Assembly (NCBI GenBank): GCA_023544605.1
Contig: JAMJFQ010000014.1
Span: 1 to 25,587 of the forward strand
Origin: ANME-2 cluster archaeon
GTDB lineage: Archaea > Halobacteriota > Methanosarcinia > Methanosarcinales > Methanocomedenaceae
DNA: 25,587 nucleotides
Direction of reading: 5' to 3'
The notes under the pieces are model-generated. The model did no database searches. It was not told where the DNA came from and saw only the letters and a program-made list of their open reading frames with translations. The translations under genes and the position numbers were made by a program. Each line of letters begins with the position of its first letter. The first letter of the stretch is position 1. Of this stretch, positions 1 through 7,602 are shown in pieces.

Positions 1-1
1 G

Positions 2-457
2 ATAATACGTAGGCTCATCAGGTTTCTTCTCTTCCTTCTTACCCTGGAAATTAATAGCAGGCAGCGGGACCGCAGGCGGCAGGCCCAATGTCTTTGACAT
101 GGTCAGCGCCAGGGGCGCCAGGTTACTTACCATGGTATTGGCGATCTCATTTTGCACAGCCGGGGGCGCAGACCCGCTTGTCCACTCCTTGTGCATCGCC
201 TCCAGGTCGCCCTCCTGGTAATAATCCGTGCTCCCTTCGAACCTGATATACCCGATGTTCGGGTTCAGGTAATTGATGGTTAGGGCATACTCCAGCTTTA
301 TCACGTGCTTTTTCCCAAAAGGAGTATTCTGCTCAACCAATGAGGGATTCCTGATATTGATGTCAAAATTAATATTAATACTCTTGTGCTGCCTCGCCCC
401 TTCAGCACCTGCAAAAGATTTTGATTCGATTTGACTTACCTGAAAACCTATGATCAT
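2..457 (-). CDS. SecB-like protein (archaeal), 3' end cut by window edge
   Basis: An open frame of 152 codons runs from ATG at 457 off the left edge. A GGTGAT Shine-Dalgarno site lies 6 bases upstream and a TATA box about 35 bases upstream, so the start is well supported. The layout resembles the SecB export chaperone. Residues 4-16 (GFQVSQIESKSFA) match SecB's opening strand, residues 52-80 alternate like its beta strands, and residues 105-137 (IANTMVSNL, then PLPAINF) resemble SecB's closing helix and the LAPVNF segment. A Lys/Glu-rich tail (140-148) suggests the end is close. SecB is classically proteobacterial, but SecB-like proteins are reported in archaea such as Methanocaldococcus, so a holdase or export chaperone is my inference. 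It lies downstream of the ribosomal operon but behind a terminator-like hairpin. Sure that it is a gene, moderate on the family. Confidence 0.6.
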   Translation of the reverse strand, partial: MIIGFQVSQIESKSFAGAEGARQHKSININFDINIRNPSLVEQNTPFGKKHVIKLEYALTINYLNPNIGYIRFEGSTDYYQEGDLEAMHKEWTSGSAPPAVQNEIANTMVSNLAPLALTMSKTLGLPPAVPLPAINFQGKKEEKKPDEPTYY

Positions 458-490
458 ACTTCTATCACCACACTTAAAATAAAGGGTAAG

Positions 491-500
491 AATTATAAAG
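491..500 (-). promoter_or_regulatory. TATA box of the SecB-like gene
   Basis: CTTTATAATT reads on the minus strand about 35 bases before the ATG at 457. A start site 25 bases downstream gives a leader of roughly 13 bases that still contains the GGTGAT ribosome site. It directly abuts the hairpin at 500-519. Confidence 0.4.
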
Positions 501-519
501 ATTGGGTTATCCCCCAATC
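491..519 (-). terminator. Hairpin terminator after uS10
   Basis: On the minus strand a perfect 7-bp stem (GATTGGG/CCCAATC, 6-base loop GGATAA) lies 41 bases past the uS10 stop and runs into TTTATAATTCTT. The stem plus T-rich tract at the end of the long operon suggests a terminator. The T-rich part doubles as the next gene's TATA box. Confidence 0.5.
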
Positions 520-560
520 CTTCCCCCACGATCACTCTATGAAAAAATACGGCGCAAAAA

Positions 561-872
561 CTAATTGGCCAGCACGATCTCTATGCTGATATCCTTTGGG
601 ACCTGTATACGCATAAGCTGCCGCAGGGCCCGTTCGTCTGCATCCAGGTCAATGAGGCGCTTGTGCACCCGCATCTCCCAGTGGTCCCAGGTGGAAGTGC
701 CCTCTCCGTCCGGGCTCTTCAAGGTCGGAACAACCAATTTCTTTGTAGGCATGGGTATGGGACCAGCTATGTTCACACCAGTCTTTACAGCTATACTTTT
801 AACCTGATCACATACACTGTCCAGGGTTGCCGGGCTTGTGCCAGATAATCGAATCCTTGCTTTCTGTGCCAT
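561..872 (-). CDS. rps10: Small ribosomal subunit protein uS10
   Basis: This 103-residue protein of the 30S head is full length for archaeal uS10. The opening MAQKARIRLSGTSPATLDSVC and the segment GPIPMPTKKLVVPTLKSPDG match the family, followed by WDHWEMRVHKRLIDL and the closing RIQVPKDISIEIVLAN. I start at the ATG at 872, which has GGAG nine bases upstream; the TTG at 887 in the same frame has no site. It follows EF-1alpha by 43 bases, the usual tuf-rps10 order of euryarchaea, and is probably the last gene of the polymerase/translation transcript, because a hairpin follows it. Confidence 0.96.
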   Translation of the reverse strand: MAQKARIRLSGTSPATLDSVCDQVKSIAVKTGVNIAGPIPMPTKKLVVPTLKSPDGEGTSTWDHWEMRVHKRLIDLDADERALRQLMRIQVPKDISIEIVLAN

Positions 873-915
873 TAATGAAATCTCCAAAAAGGTAAAAAAA
901 TAGAGGGGAGAGACC

Positions 916-2184
916 CTAGGGCCTCGCCTTTATACTTATGACCATACCAGCTGCAACAGTCTGGCCCATATCACGGATAGCGAAACGTCCCATCTGTGGG
1001 ATCTCCTTCACATTCTCAATGACAAGTGGCCTGGTAGGCTTCACTGTTACGATAGCTGCATCACCAGCTTTGATGAAGGTAGGGTTCTCTTCTTTCACTT
1101 CACCGGTCTTGGGATCCAGTTTCTTGTCAATAGACATCAGAGTACATGCAGTCTGGGCCGTATGGCAGTGGAACACAGGTGTATAACCCACTGATATGGC
1201 AGACGGATGCTGTAGTACAACAACCTGTGCAGTGAACTCATCAGCCACTGTAGGTGGTTTTGATGCGGGACCGCATACATCGCCTCTTCTCACATCATTC
1301 TTTCCAATACCCCTGACGTTCCAGCCAATGTTATCGCCTGGTACAGCCTGGGGCTGTTCTTCATGATGCATTTCAATGGACTTGACCTCGCCTGTAGCAC
1401 CGCTTGGACTGAAAGTGACAGTATCGCCTTTCTTCATAATACCGGTCTCAACACGTCCTACCGGAACAGTACCGATACCACTGATGGTATAAGCATCCTG
1501 TACAGGAATACGCAGTGGCAGAGATGTGGGCTTCTCAGGTTCCTTGAGTTCATCCAGTGCTTCCAGGATGGAAGGACCTTTGTACCATTTAGTATTCTCG
1601 CTCTTGGATGCAATATTGTCACCTTCGAATGCAGATGTGGGTATGAAGTTCATCTCGCCTGGTTTGAAACCTACCATCTTCAGCAGGGCACTTACATCAT
1701 CCTTTGCCTTGTTGTACTTTGCCTCATCATAGTTGATCTCATCCATCTTGTTAATTGCAATGATCAACTGGTTGATACCCAGGGTCCTGGACAGGAACAC
1801 ATGTTCCTTGGTCTGGGCCTGTACACTGTCCTTGCCAGACACTACAAGTATTGCAGCATCTGCCTGGGATGCGCCTGTGATCATGTTCTTAACAAAGTCA
1901 CGGTGACCGGGACAATCCACCACGGTAAAATAATACTTATTAGTATCGAATCGCTGGTGTGCGATATCAATGGTGATGCCCCTCTCACGCTCTTCCTTAA
2001 GTGAGTCCATGACCCATGCAAATGCAAAGGATTCCTTACCTTTCGCCTTGGCTTCTTCTCTATACTTTTCAATGATATGCGGCTCTACAGCGCCTGTATC
2101 ATACATCAGTCTGCCTACAAGGGTTGACTTCCCATGATCGATATGACCGATGACTGCCAGATTCATATGTGGTTTCTCTGCCAT
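916..2184 (-). CDS. tuf: Translation elongation factor 1-alpha
   Basis: This 422-residue GTPase delivers aminoacyl-tRNA to the ribosomal A site. The G domain shows the P-loop GHIDHGKS (13-20), the switch region RGITIDIA (68-75), DCPGH (90-94) and NKMD (145-148). The two beta-barrel domains follow (RIPVQDAY, GRVETGIMKKGD, then HCHTAQTAC and the C-terminal GRFAIRDMGQTVAAGMV). Length is normal for an archaeal EF-1alpha. The ATG at 2184 has a GGAGG seven bases upstream. It sits between EF-2 and uS10 as in most euryarchaea. A weak TATA-like element in the 116-bp spacer to EF-2 could give it extra transcription, which fits the need for an abundant factor. Confidence 0.98.
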   Translation of the reverse strand: MAEKPHMNLAVIGHIDHGKSTLVGRLMYDTGAVEPHIIEKYREEAKAKGKESFAFAWVMDSLKEERERGITIDIAHQRFDTNKYYFTVVDCPGHRDFVKNMITGASQADAAILVVSGKDSVQAQTKEHVFLSRTLGINQLIIAINKMDEINYDEAKYNKAKDDVSALLKMVGFKPGEMNFIPTSAFEGDNIASKSENTKWYKGPSILEALDELKEPEKPTSLPLRIPVQDAYTISGIGTVPVGRVETGIMKKGDTVTFSPSGATGEVKSIEMHHEEQPQAVPGDNIGWNVRGIGKNDVRRGDVCGPASKPPTVADEFTAQVVVLQHPSAISVGYTPVFHCHTAQTACTLMSIDKKLDPKTGEVKEENPTFIKAGDAAIVTVKPTRPLVIENVKEIPQMGRFAIRDMGQTVAAGMVISIKARP

Positions 2185-2246
2185 CTTTAATCCTCCAAAC
2201 TATTAATTTTAATTATCTGAATTTCTGTCTCATTATATCTTTTACT

Positions 2247-2256
2247 GTTTTTAAAC
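2247..2256 (-). promoter_or_regulatory. Possible internal TATA box before EF-1alpha
   Basis: GTTTAAAAAC, preceded by purine-rich ACAAA, lies about 65 bases before the EF-1alpha ATG in an AT-rich 116-bp spacer, unusually long for this operon. It would place a start about 40 bases before the ATG. This rests on composition and position only. Confidence 0.3.
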
Positions 2257-2300
2257 TTTGTGTCGTAGTTATCTGATACTTTAGTCCCTTCAACACCAGA

Positions 2301-4493
2301 TTATTGACCGATGAAATCACTGGATTTTGGCATTTCGGCTTTCAATCCTTTCCGCTGTCGTATCTGTGTTACGATCTCTTTTAGCTTACTCATCGGAAGT
2401 GGTTCAAACCCTGCGAATTCCGTACTCCACGAAGCCCGTCCTTCCGTTGCAGAACGAATATCACCGGCAAACCCGAACAGTTCCGCTACCGGAGCCCTGC
2501 TTTCAATAATGGTCAAGTCACCCTCCTGGGTCATGTTATTGATAACACCCCTGCGGCCCTGTATCTCTGAAGTGGCTCCACCCATATTGTTCTGTGGTGT
2601 CTGGATGAATACTTTCTGGTAAGGCTCAAGCAATGTATCGTCAGCCGATAACATGGCTGCCTGTATAGCAGAGCGAACTGCCGGAATCACCTGGGCCGGA
2701 CCCCTGTGCACTGCATCTTCATGGAGTTTTGCATCTACGAGTTTGACCTTTATAGCCTGGCATGGCTCCCTGCTGAGGGGTCCGCCTACCATAACCTCTT
2801 CAAAACCATCAATTACCAATTCCATGGTCTCGTTCAGGTACTGGATACCTTTGGTCATATCGATCAGAATATTCGACTCATAAATTGTGGAAATACCTTT
2901 GGCTTCATCCTTATCAAAACCTGCTTCCATGAACTTCTCACGGCGTTCCAGTTCAGGCATACGCATGGACACCTCTCCTGACTTGATAAGGTCCACGACC
3001 TCGTTGGATAAAGGTTCAACCTCAATATAGAACCGGTTGTGCCGATTTGGACTCTTACCTTCCACCGGACCCGCATGTTTCAGCACAGTTTCCCTGTATA
3101 CCACAATAGGCGGACTGGTAGTGATCTCCACACCTTTATCCCTCTCTATCCTGTGGCCAATGACCTCAAGATGGAGTTCACCCATACCTGACATCAGGTG
3201 TTCGCCTGTCTCTTCATTGATCGTGATCTTAAGAGTATTATCCTCCTTGGCCACCTGCCTCAGCACTTCTACAAGTTTTGGCAGGTCCTTCATGTGCTTG
3301 GCTTCTACAGCAACCGTGACCACCGGCTCACTGGCGTGTTTGATGGATTCGAACGGGATCATATCAGTCTTGCTTGAGACGGTCGCACCCACATATGCAT
3401 CTTTCAGACCAGTAACTGCTGCAATGTTGCCGCCCGGTATCTTCTCAACTTCCAGCCGCTCCGGGCCCATAAAAATACCCACTTGCTGTAACCTGTTGGT
3501 CTTGGATGAACCGGAAACGTGCAGCTCCATACCTCTTTTCAGGGTACCGCTGAACAACCTGCCTGTTGCGACCTCGCCTGCGTGGGGGTCCATTGAGATA
3601 TTAGTGACCATTAATGCCACATCACCATCCCTGTTGGCAGTCAGCATATCCTTACCTTCCTGGGATTCCTTATCACCGTGCCATATCACATTCACCCTGT
3701 CCTTCTGGGCTTGCAGTGGATTGGGAAGGAACCTGATTATCGTATCATTCAATACTTCATGGAGCGGACATTTCTCTGCCAGTTCCTTCTGGTTCTCTTC
3801 CTTACAGTAATTGTATACGTCATTGAAACCTATACCTGACTTTTTCATGAATGGAACACTGATGGCCCAGTTATACAGGGCAGAACCGAACACCACAGTA
3901 CCCTCTGCCGCGTCCATGCGCCATCCTGATTTGTATTTCTCCTCATTCATGCCCTTAATGAGCTTGTTCACGTGGTCAATGACCTTCCCCAGCCGGATCT
4001 GCATTTCCTGTGCATCTACCTGCAGTTCGTTTATCAGTCTGTCAACCTTGTTGACGAAAAGCACTGGCTTTACATGTTCCTTGAGTGCCTGCCTTAACAC
4101 GGTCTCGGTCTGGGGCATGGTACCTTCAACGGCATCCACTACGACCACAGCACCATCCACGGCCCTCATGGCCCTGGTAACATCCCCGCCGAAGTCCACA
4201 TGACCCGGTGTATCAATAAGATTGATAAGATATTCATCGTCCTCGAATTCGTGTACCATTGAAACACAGGCAGAGTCAATAGTAATACCCCTCTCCTGTT
4301 CTTCCGCATCTGAATCGGTGAATAACTGCCTGCCTGCCAGTTCCTTTGATATCATACCGGCACCGGCCAGGATATTATCTGTAAGAGTAGTTTTCCCATG
4401 ATCGATATGTGCAACAATACCGATATTCCGGATATTCTCCGGTTCATTCATGAGCACGGTCACGCGCTCAACCATCTTTTTCCTTCGTCCCAT
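2301..4493 (-). CDS. fusA: Translation elongation factor 2
   Basis: This 730-residue GTPase drives ribosome translocation. The G1 motif AHIDHGKT (about 28-35), RGITIDSA, DTPGH and NKVD are all present, followed by the barrel and alpha/beta domains typical of EF-2/EF-G. The motif LHEDAVHRGPAQ places the diphthamide-accepting histidine at about residue 596, marking the archaeal/eukaryal factor. The start is the ATG at 4493 (MGRRKKMVERV), with GAGG eight bases upstream and agreement with the family N-terminus; a TTG at 4511 is unsupported. It follows uS7 after a 119-bp spacer that carries a terminator-like hairpin, so its expression may be partly uncoupled from the upstream genes. Confidence 0.98.
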   Translation of the reverse strand: MGRRKKMVERVTVLMNEPENIRNIGIVAHIDHGKTTLTDNILAGAGMISKELAGRQLFTDSDAEEQERGITIDSACVSMVHEFEDDEYLINLIDTPGHVDFGGDVTRAMRAVDGAVVVVDAVEGTMPQTETVLRQALKEHVKPVLFVNKVDRLINELQVDAQEMQIRLGKVIDHVNKLIKGMNEEKYKSGWRMDAAEGTVVFGSALYNWAISVPFMKKSGIGFNDVYNYCKEENQKELAEKCPLHEVLNDTIIRFLPNPLQAQKDRVNVIWHGDKESQEGKDMLTANRDGDVALMVTNISMDPHAGEVATGRLFSGTLKRGMELHVSGSSKTNRLQQVGIFMGPERLEVEKIPGGNIAAVTGLKDAYVGATVSSKTDMIPFESIKHASEPVVTVAVEAKHMKDLPKLVEVLRQVAKEDNTLKITINEETGEHLMSGMGELHLEVIGHRIERDKGVEITTSPPIVVYRETVLKHAGPVEGKSPNRHNRFYIEVEPLSNEVVDLIKSGEVSMRMPELERREKFMEAGFDKDEAKGISTIYESNILIDMTKGIQYLNETMELVIDGFEEVMVGGPLSREPCQAIKVKLVDAKLHEDAVHRGPAQVIPAVRSAIQAAMLSADDTLLEPYQKVFIQTPQNNMGGATSEIQGRRGVINNMTQEGDLTIIESRAPVAELFGFAGDIRSATEGRASWSTEFAGFEPLPMSKLKEIVTQIRQRKGLKAEMPKSSDFIGQ

Positions 4494-4566
4494 ATCTATT
4501 TCCTCTAACAAGTTTTAACTTCTGGATCAATACATGAAATTTTGCAACTTTAACTATTAACTATCC

Positions 4567-4601
4567 AAAAAAACAATTGCGGCATACATGAAGTATACCG
4601 C
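4567..4601 (-). terminator. Hairpin plus T7 between uS7 and EF-2
   Basis: Eleven bases after the uS7 stop the minus strand folds into a 9-bp stem (GCGGTATAC/GTATGCCGC, one G-T pair) with a 5-base loop TTCAT. Five bases later comes a run of seven T. This has the form of an intrinsic terminator or attenuator inside the operon. Confidence 0.55.
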
Positions 4602-4612
4602 TGTAAAACATA

Positions 4613-5173
4613 TTACCGTGCAGCTTTAGCGACCCGTTCCTTTCCTTCCTTCTTATTGATGGAATAGGACTTTACATCGTAATTCGCGGCTGCTATAATC
4701 TCGTTTGCCAGTGCTTCCTCAGCAGGGCGTCGACTCTTAAATGATGATTTCTGTGCACCCTGGGCTATAAGCTTCAATGCAATGTCCACCCTGCGCTGGG
4801 GAGCAGTATCCACTGCCTTGGGTACTGCGATACCGCCGTACTTCAGCCTGACCGTCTCCTCCCTGGGTCCGGCATTGATAATGGCGTTTACAAGTACCTG
4901 TATGGGATTCTCCTTGGTCTTTTTGTTAATCACATCAAAAGCATCACTGACGATCTTATAGGTGGTCATCTTCTTGCCGGTGTTATGATGGGTCAGCATC
5001 ATCTTATTGATGAGCCTTTCCACAATATGCTGGTTGGACTTGTTAAACTGCTGCCTGGCATGTTTTCCACCAGAATACGGCAGTATAACGGGGTCGATAT
5101 TAATATATCTTTGAAGGCCGACATCACCAACTTCGACTTCAGATGAATCCCACTTATCGAATAATTTGTACAT
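4613..5173 (-). CDS. rps7: Small ribosomal subunit protein uS7
   Basis: This 186-residue primary 16S rRNA-binding protein nucleates the 30S head. Family signatures are GGKHARQQFNKSNQHIVERLINKMM (about 34-58), the segment around NAIINAGPREETVRLKYGGIAVPKAVD, and PQRRVDIALKLIAQGAQKSSF, with the closing EIIAAANYDVKSYSINKKE. Length is normal for archaea, with the extra N-terminal stretch (KLFDKWDSSEVEVGD) absent from bacterial uS7. The ATG at 5173 lies four bases past the uS12 stop. Its GAGGT site overlaps the last uS12 codons, so translation is probably coupled to uS12. Confidence 0.97.
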   Translation of the reverse strand: MYKLFDKWDSSEVEVGDVGLQRYINIDPVILPYSGGKHARQQFNKSNQHIVERLINKMMLTHHNTGKKMTTYKIVSDAFDVINKKTKENPIQVLVNAIINAGPREETVRLKYGGIAVPKAVDTAPQRRVDIALKLIAQGAQKSSFKSRRPAEEALANEIIAAANYDVKSYSINKKEGKERVAKAAR

Positions 5174-5177
5174 ACAT

Positions 5178-5606
5178 CTACCTCATTGGTTTTTCCCTAC
5201 GCCCTATCACCATTTGTCTTAGGGGTACATTGTTCACTGCCGTTACTTTGAACCGGACACCAGGAATATCTCCTTTGGCACCGCCCATACGACCACCGAT
5301 ACGCTCTACAGTAACATCATCATGTTCATCGATAAAACTGATAGCGCCGTCCCCTGGACAAAACGCAGTTACCTGTCGCCCGTTCTTGATCAACTGTATC
5401 CTTACACATTTGCGGATCGCTGAATTCGGCTGTTTTGCTTCAACACCTACTTTCTCAAGCACAATTCCACGTCCCATGGGTGCCCCTCCCATAGGGTCTG
5501 CTTTCACATTGAGCCGCAGGGCACGCCTGAAGTATTTACGATCACTCCATCTGAAGTTTTCCCTGTCACTTTTTAGTTTGCGAGCTGCGTATTTTCCGTT
5601 TCCCAT
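5178..5606 (-). CDS. rps12: Small ribosomal subunit protein uS12
   Basis: This 142-residue decoding-centre protein of the 30S subunit has the hallmark loops KQPNSAIRKCVRIQL (58-72) and GRMGGAKGDIPGVRFKVTAVN (105-125), and opens with the archaeal form MGNGKYAARKL. The length fits the archaeal/eukaryal type. The ATG at 5606 has GGAAG ten bases upstream. It is followed by uS7 with near overlap (the str-operon order). Its 68-bp leader contains a tandem imperfect repeat and TATA-like sequence, so an internal promoter or control site is possible here. Confidence 0.97.
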   Translation of the reverse strand: MGNGKYAARKLKSDRENFRWSDRKYFRRALRLNVKADPMGGAPMGRGIVLEKVGVEAKQPNSAIRKCVRIQLIKNGRQVTAFCPGDGAISFIDEHDDVTVERIGGRMGGAKGDIPGVRFKVTAVNNVPLRQMVIGRREKPMR

Positions 5607-5621
5607 CTATGTTACTTCCTG

Positions 5622-5658
5622 TAATTTCCTGATATTGTATATAATTTCTGATATAGTA
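5622..5658. repeat. Tandem imperfect repeat in the uS12 leader
   Basis: On the plus strand TAATTTCCTGATATTGTA (5622-5639) and TAATTTCTGATATAGTA (5642-5658) differ by one mismatch and one missing base, with period 20. On the mRNA strand each copy carries an ATATCAG core, between the nusA stop and the uS12 ribosome site. Confidence 0.5.
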
Positions 5659-5674
5659 TTATTATTTATGTGGG

Positions 5675-6106
5675 CTACTGGATTGTAACATCATCTATAT
5701 CATGATGTCGCTTAGAAAGTACTTTGACCTTCTCAATATTACGTCCATTTCGCCCAATGGCAAGACCCTTATCTTTGGTGCTTACTTCTACATAAGCTAT
5801 GCGCTTGTCACCCTTATAACCGATCTTCACACTATTGGCATTGGCAGGCTGCAGGAGACTTTTGATGAACGTCTCGGGATCATCGCTGTACTCTACCACT
5901 TCAACATGGCGACCGATATTCTTTACAACACGGTTGATATGTTCACCGTTCTTACCGATGGCAATACCCATGTCACCCGACTTTACCACAAATATGACCC
6001 TGTTGTTCTCATCATCAACAAGACAATCTTTGGCAGTGGCTCCTGTAAGATTCTCGAACAAGGCGATATACCGTATTCCATCCGTGTTGATCCTGACTTC
6101 GTTCAA
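5675..6106 (-). CDS. nusA: NusA-like KH-domain transcription factor
   Basis: This 143-residue archaeal NusA-like protein carries only two tandem KH RNA-binding domains, without the N-terminal polymerase-binding and S1 domains of bacterial NusA. Both KH loops are visible: GIAIGKNGEHI (GKNG at 51-54) and GLAIGRNGRNI (GRNG at 118-121). It probably binds nascent RNA in elongation or termination; the archaeal role is little defined. The frame has no ATG near its 5' end, so I take the TTG at 6106, which has GAGGT six bases upstream and is only 10 bases past the L30e stop. The rpoA2-L30e-nusA-rps12 position is the conserved archaeal arrangement. Confidence 0.93.
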   Translation of the reverse strand: MNEVRINTDGIRYIALFENLTGATAKDCLVDDENNRVIFVVKSGDMGIAIGKNGEHINRVVKNIGRHVEVVEYSDDPETFIKSLLQPANANSVKIGYKGDKRIAYVEVSTKDKGLAIGRNGRNIEKVKVLSKRHHDIDDVTIQ

Positions 6107-6116
6107 ATAAAACCTC

Positions 6117-6407
6117 TTATGCTTTCAATACTGCCATTATATCGGAATCGCCCGGGTCTACAACAGCCATGGCTGCAATAGCAAAAGGCTTGCTGCAGGT
6201 AATTCCCAGTTCGACTCCCATACCCGGAAAGTCAATAATGGGTACTTTCCCTGTTAGCATGCTCCTCACTTCTTCAGGACAGTTGGATGCAAGTACCACA
6301 GCTTTTGCCTGGTTACTTTCAACTGCCTTTTGTGTCTGTTTGGAACCGATAAGAACATTTCCGGTCTGGATAGTGCTCCTGAGTACTTTGTTAAGGTCTA
6401 CGTTCAT
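6117..6407 (-). CDS. rpl30e: Large ribosomal subunit protein eL30 (L30e)
   Basis: This protein of about 96 residues has the L7Ae/L30e RNA-binding fold. Typical segments are TIQTGNVLIGSKQTQKAVE, AKAVVLASNCP, and VPIIDFPGMGVELGITCSKPF with the C-terminal AAMAVVDPGDSDI. It is an archaeal/eukaryal 50S protein that recognises kink-turn-like RNA. I prefer the ATG at 6407 (MNVDLNKVL), where GAGATGAT upstream can serve as the ribosome site; the ATG at 6416 would add three residues with its purine tract too close. It lies between rpoA2 and nusA as in most archaea. Confidence 0.95.
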   Translation of the reverse strand: MNVDLNKVLRSTIQTGNVLIGSKQTQKAVESNQAKAVVLASNCPEEVRSMLTGKVPIIDFPGMGVELGITCSKPFAIAAMAVVDPGDSDIMAVLKA

Positions 6408-6453
6408 AAATATCATCTCTTCTGAATTTTTTCTTCCTACAAGGTTTCATTCT

Positions 6454-7602
6454 TTAAGTCTTTTTTGTTGTCATAAGCTTTATGTGCCCGGTACCCAGTT
6501 TAATAGGCTGTCCCACGATAACGTTCTCGGTAACACCTCTGAGTTCATCCACATCTCCCCTCAATCCTGCATCCAGGAGATGGTTCACAGTCACCTCAAA
6601 AGCTGCACGGGCAAGAACACTGGCCTTCTCACCTGAAATACCGTGCCGCCCAATGGCTTTCACTTCACCATCAACGGTCATAATATCTGACACCAGCATG
6701 ATATGCCTCACATCAACAGTCAGACCCTGTTCACGCAGGGTATCAGTGGCTTCCTTTATGATGCTGTTTCGGGCCGCTTCAATACCGAATACCTCGAATA
6801 CTTCATTGATATTATTAGTATTGGTACGGGTTGTATCCACACCATCAAAAACAAGCGTCTGTTTCAATGCCGAACCTTCTGTATAGAGCACATACTCATC
6901 CAGGATATCATCCTTGCTGATAACTACCCGGTTTATGGCTTTGACACCTTTGATTATGATATTTTCCACGTTCTTACTCAACTGCAAGAGTTCCCTGTAG
7001 GATTCATTCTCAGGCCGGATAGAAAGAATATTGCCATTAGCTAATACGGGAACACCCAGTTCATCTTCCAGTTTGTCAGCCACACCTTCGGATGTAAGAC
7101 CCCGCTGGGATATAGCCTTCTCATTCAGTTCAATGATCAATACCATTTCAGTGAGGTCAGTGGACAGACTGCCCACATGACTGACATGTGTGGCCTCGAT
7201 ATCCCATGCAAGTTTACGGGCCAGGTCACGATCCTTGGCAAACTCTTCTGTCAGGTAGATGGTCATCATCGGTGTGGAAGGGTTCTTCCTGGCATCCACG
7301 ATCTCGATCAATCTTGGCAGACCCAGTGTAACGTTGATCTCCGCCACACCCGCATAGTGGAACGTTCGCATGGTCATCTGTGTACCTGGTTCACCTATAC
7401 TTTGGGCTGAAACCACGCCTGCTGCTTCACAGGGTTCGATACGTGCATATTCGTAACTTTCCAGCGAACGCTCGATAATATCTTCAAGCTGCTTTTTTGT
7501 CACCTTAACCTTTTGAAGGTCATTTTTGAGTGCATCCACCAGGTTCTGGGGCAGAGGCAGGTTTACAATCATTTCATCAATGGTCTTCTGACTGACTGCC
7601 AT
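6454..7602 (-). CDS. rpoA2: DNA-directed RNA polymerase subunit A''
   Basis: This 382-residue protein is the C-terminal part of the split largest subunit (equivalent to the end of bacterial beta'). It contains the region around EPCEAAGVVSAQSIGEPGTQ and the trigger loop with TQMTMRTFHYAG (about 67-86), then GLPRLIEIVDARKNPSTPMM. Near the C-terminus come the clamp segments GEVKAIGRHGISGEKASVLARAAFE. The ATG at 7602 directly abuts the rpoA1 stop with no spacer. Its strong GGAGGTGG site sits inside the last rpoA1 codons, so the two halves are translationally coupled. Length is usual for methanogens. Confidence 0.98.
   Translation of the reverse strand: MAVSQKTIDEMIVNLPLPQNLVDALKNDLQKVKVTKKQLEDIIERSLESYEYARIEPCEAAGVVSAQSIGEPGTQMTMRTFHYAGVAEINVTLGLPRLIEIVDARKNPSTPMMTIYLTEEFAKDRDLARKLAWDIEATHVSHVGSLSTDLTEMVLIIELNEKAISQRGLTSEGVADKLEDELGVPVLANGNILSIRPENESYRELLQLSKNVENIIIKGVKAINRVVISKDDILDEYVLYTEGSALKQTLVFDGVDTTRTNTNNINEVFEVFGIEAARNSIIKEATDTLREQGLTVDVRHIMLVSDIMTVDGEVKAIGRHGISGEKASVLARAAFEVTVNHLLDAGLRGDVDELRGVTENVIVGQPIKLGTGHIKLMTTKKT

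Noticed and set aside
1363..2004. 213-codon plus-strand frame opposite EF-1alpha
   Set aside because: It lies fully antisense to an unmistakable EF-1alpha gene, is rich in Cys/His/Ile from reverse-complement codons, and has no promoter or ribosome site.
3037..3810. 257-codon plus-strand frame opposite EF-2
   Set aside because: Antisense shadow of EF-2 with Ser/Thr/Leu-rich composition typical of reversed coding sequence.
4494..4511. Upstream TTG extension of EF-2
   Set aside because: It would add six residues encoded by the ribosome site itself; ATG 4493 matches the family N-terminus.
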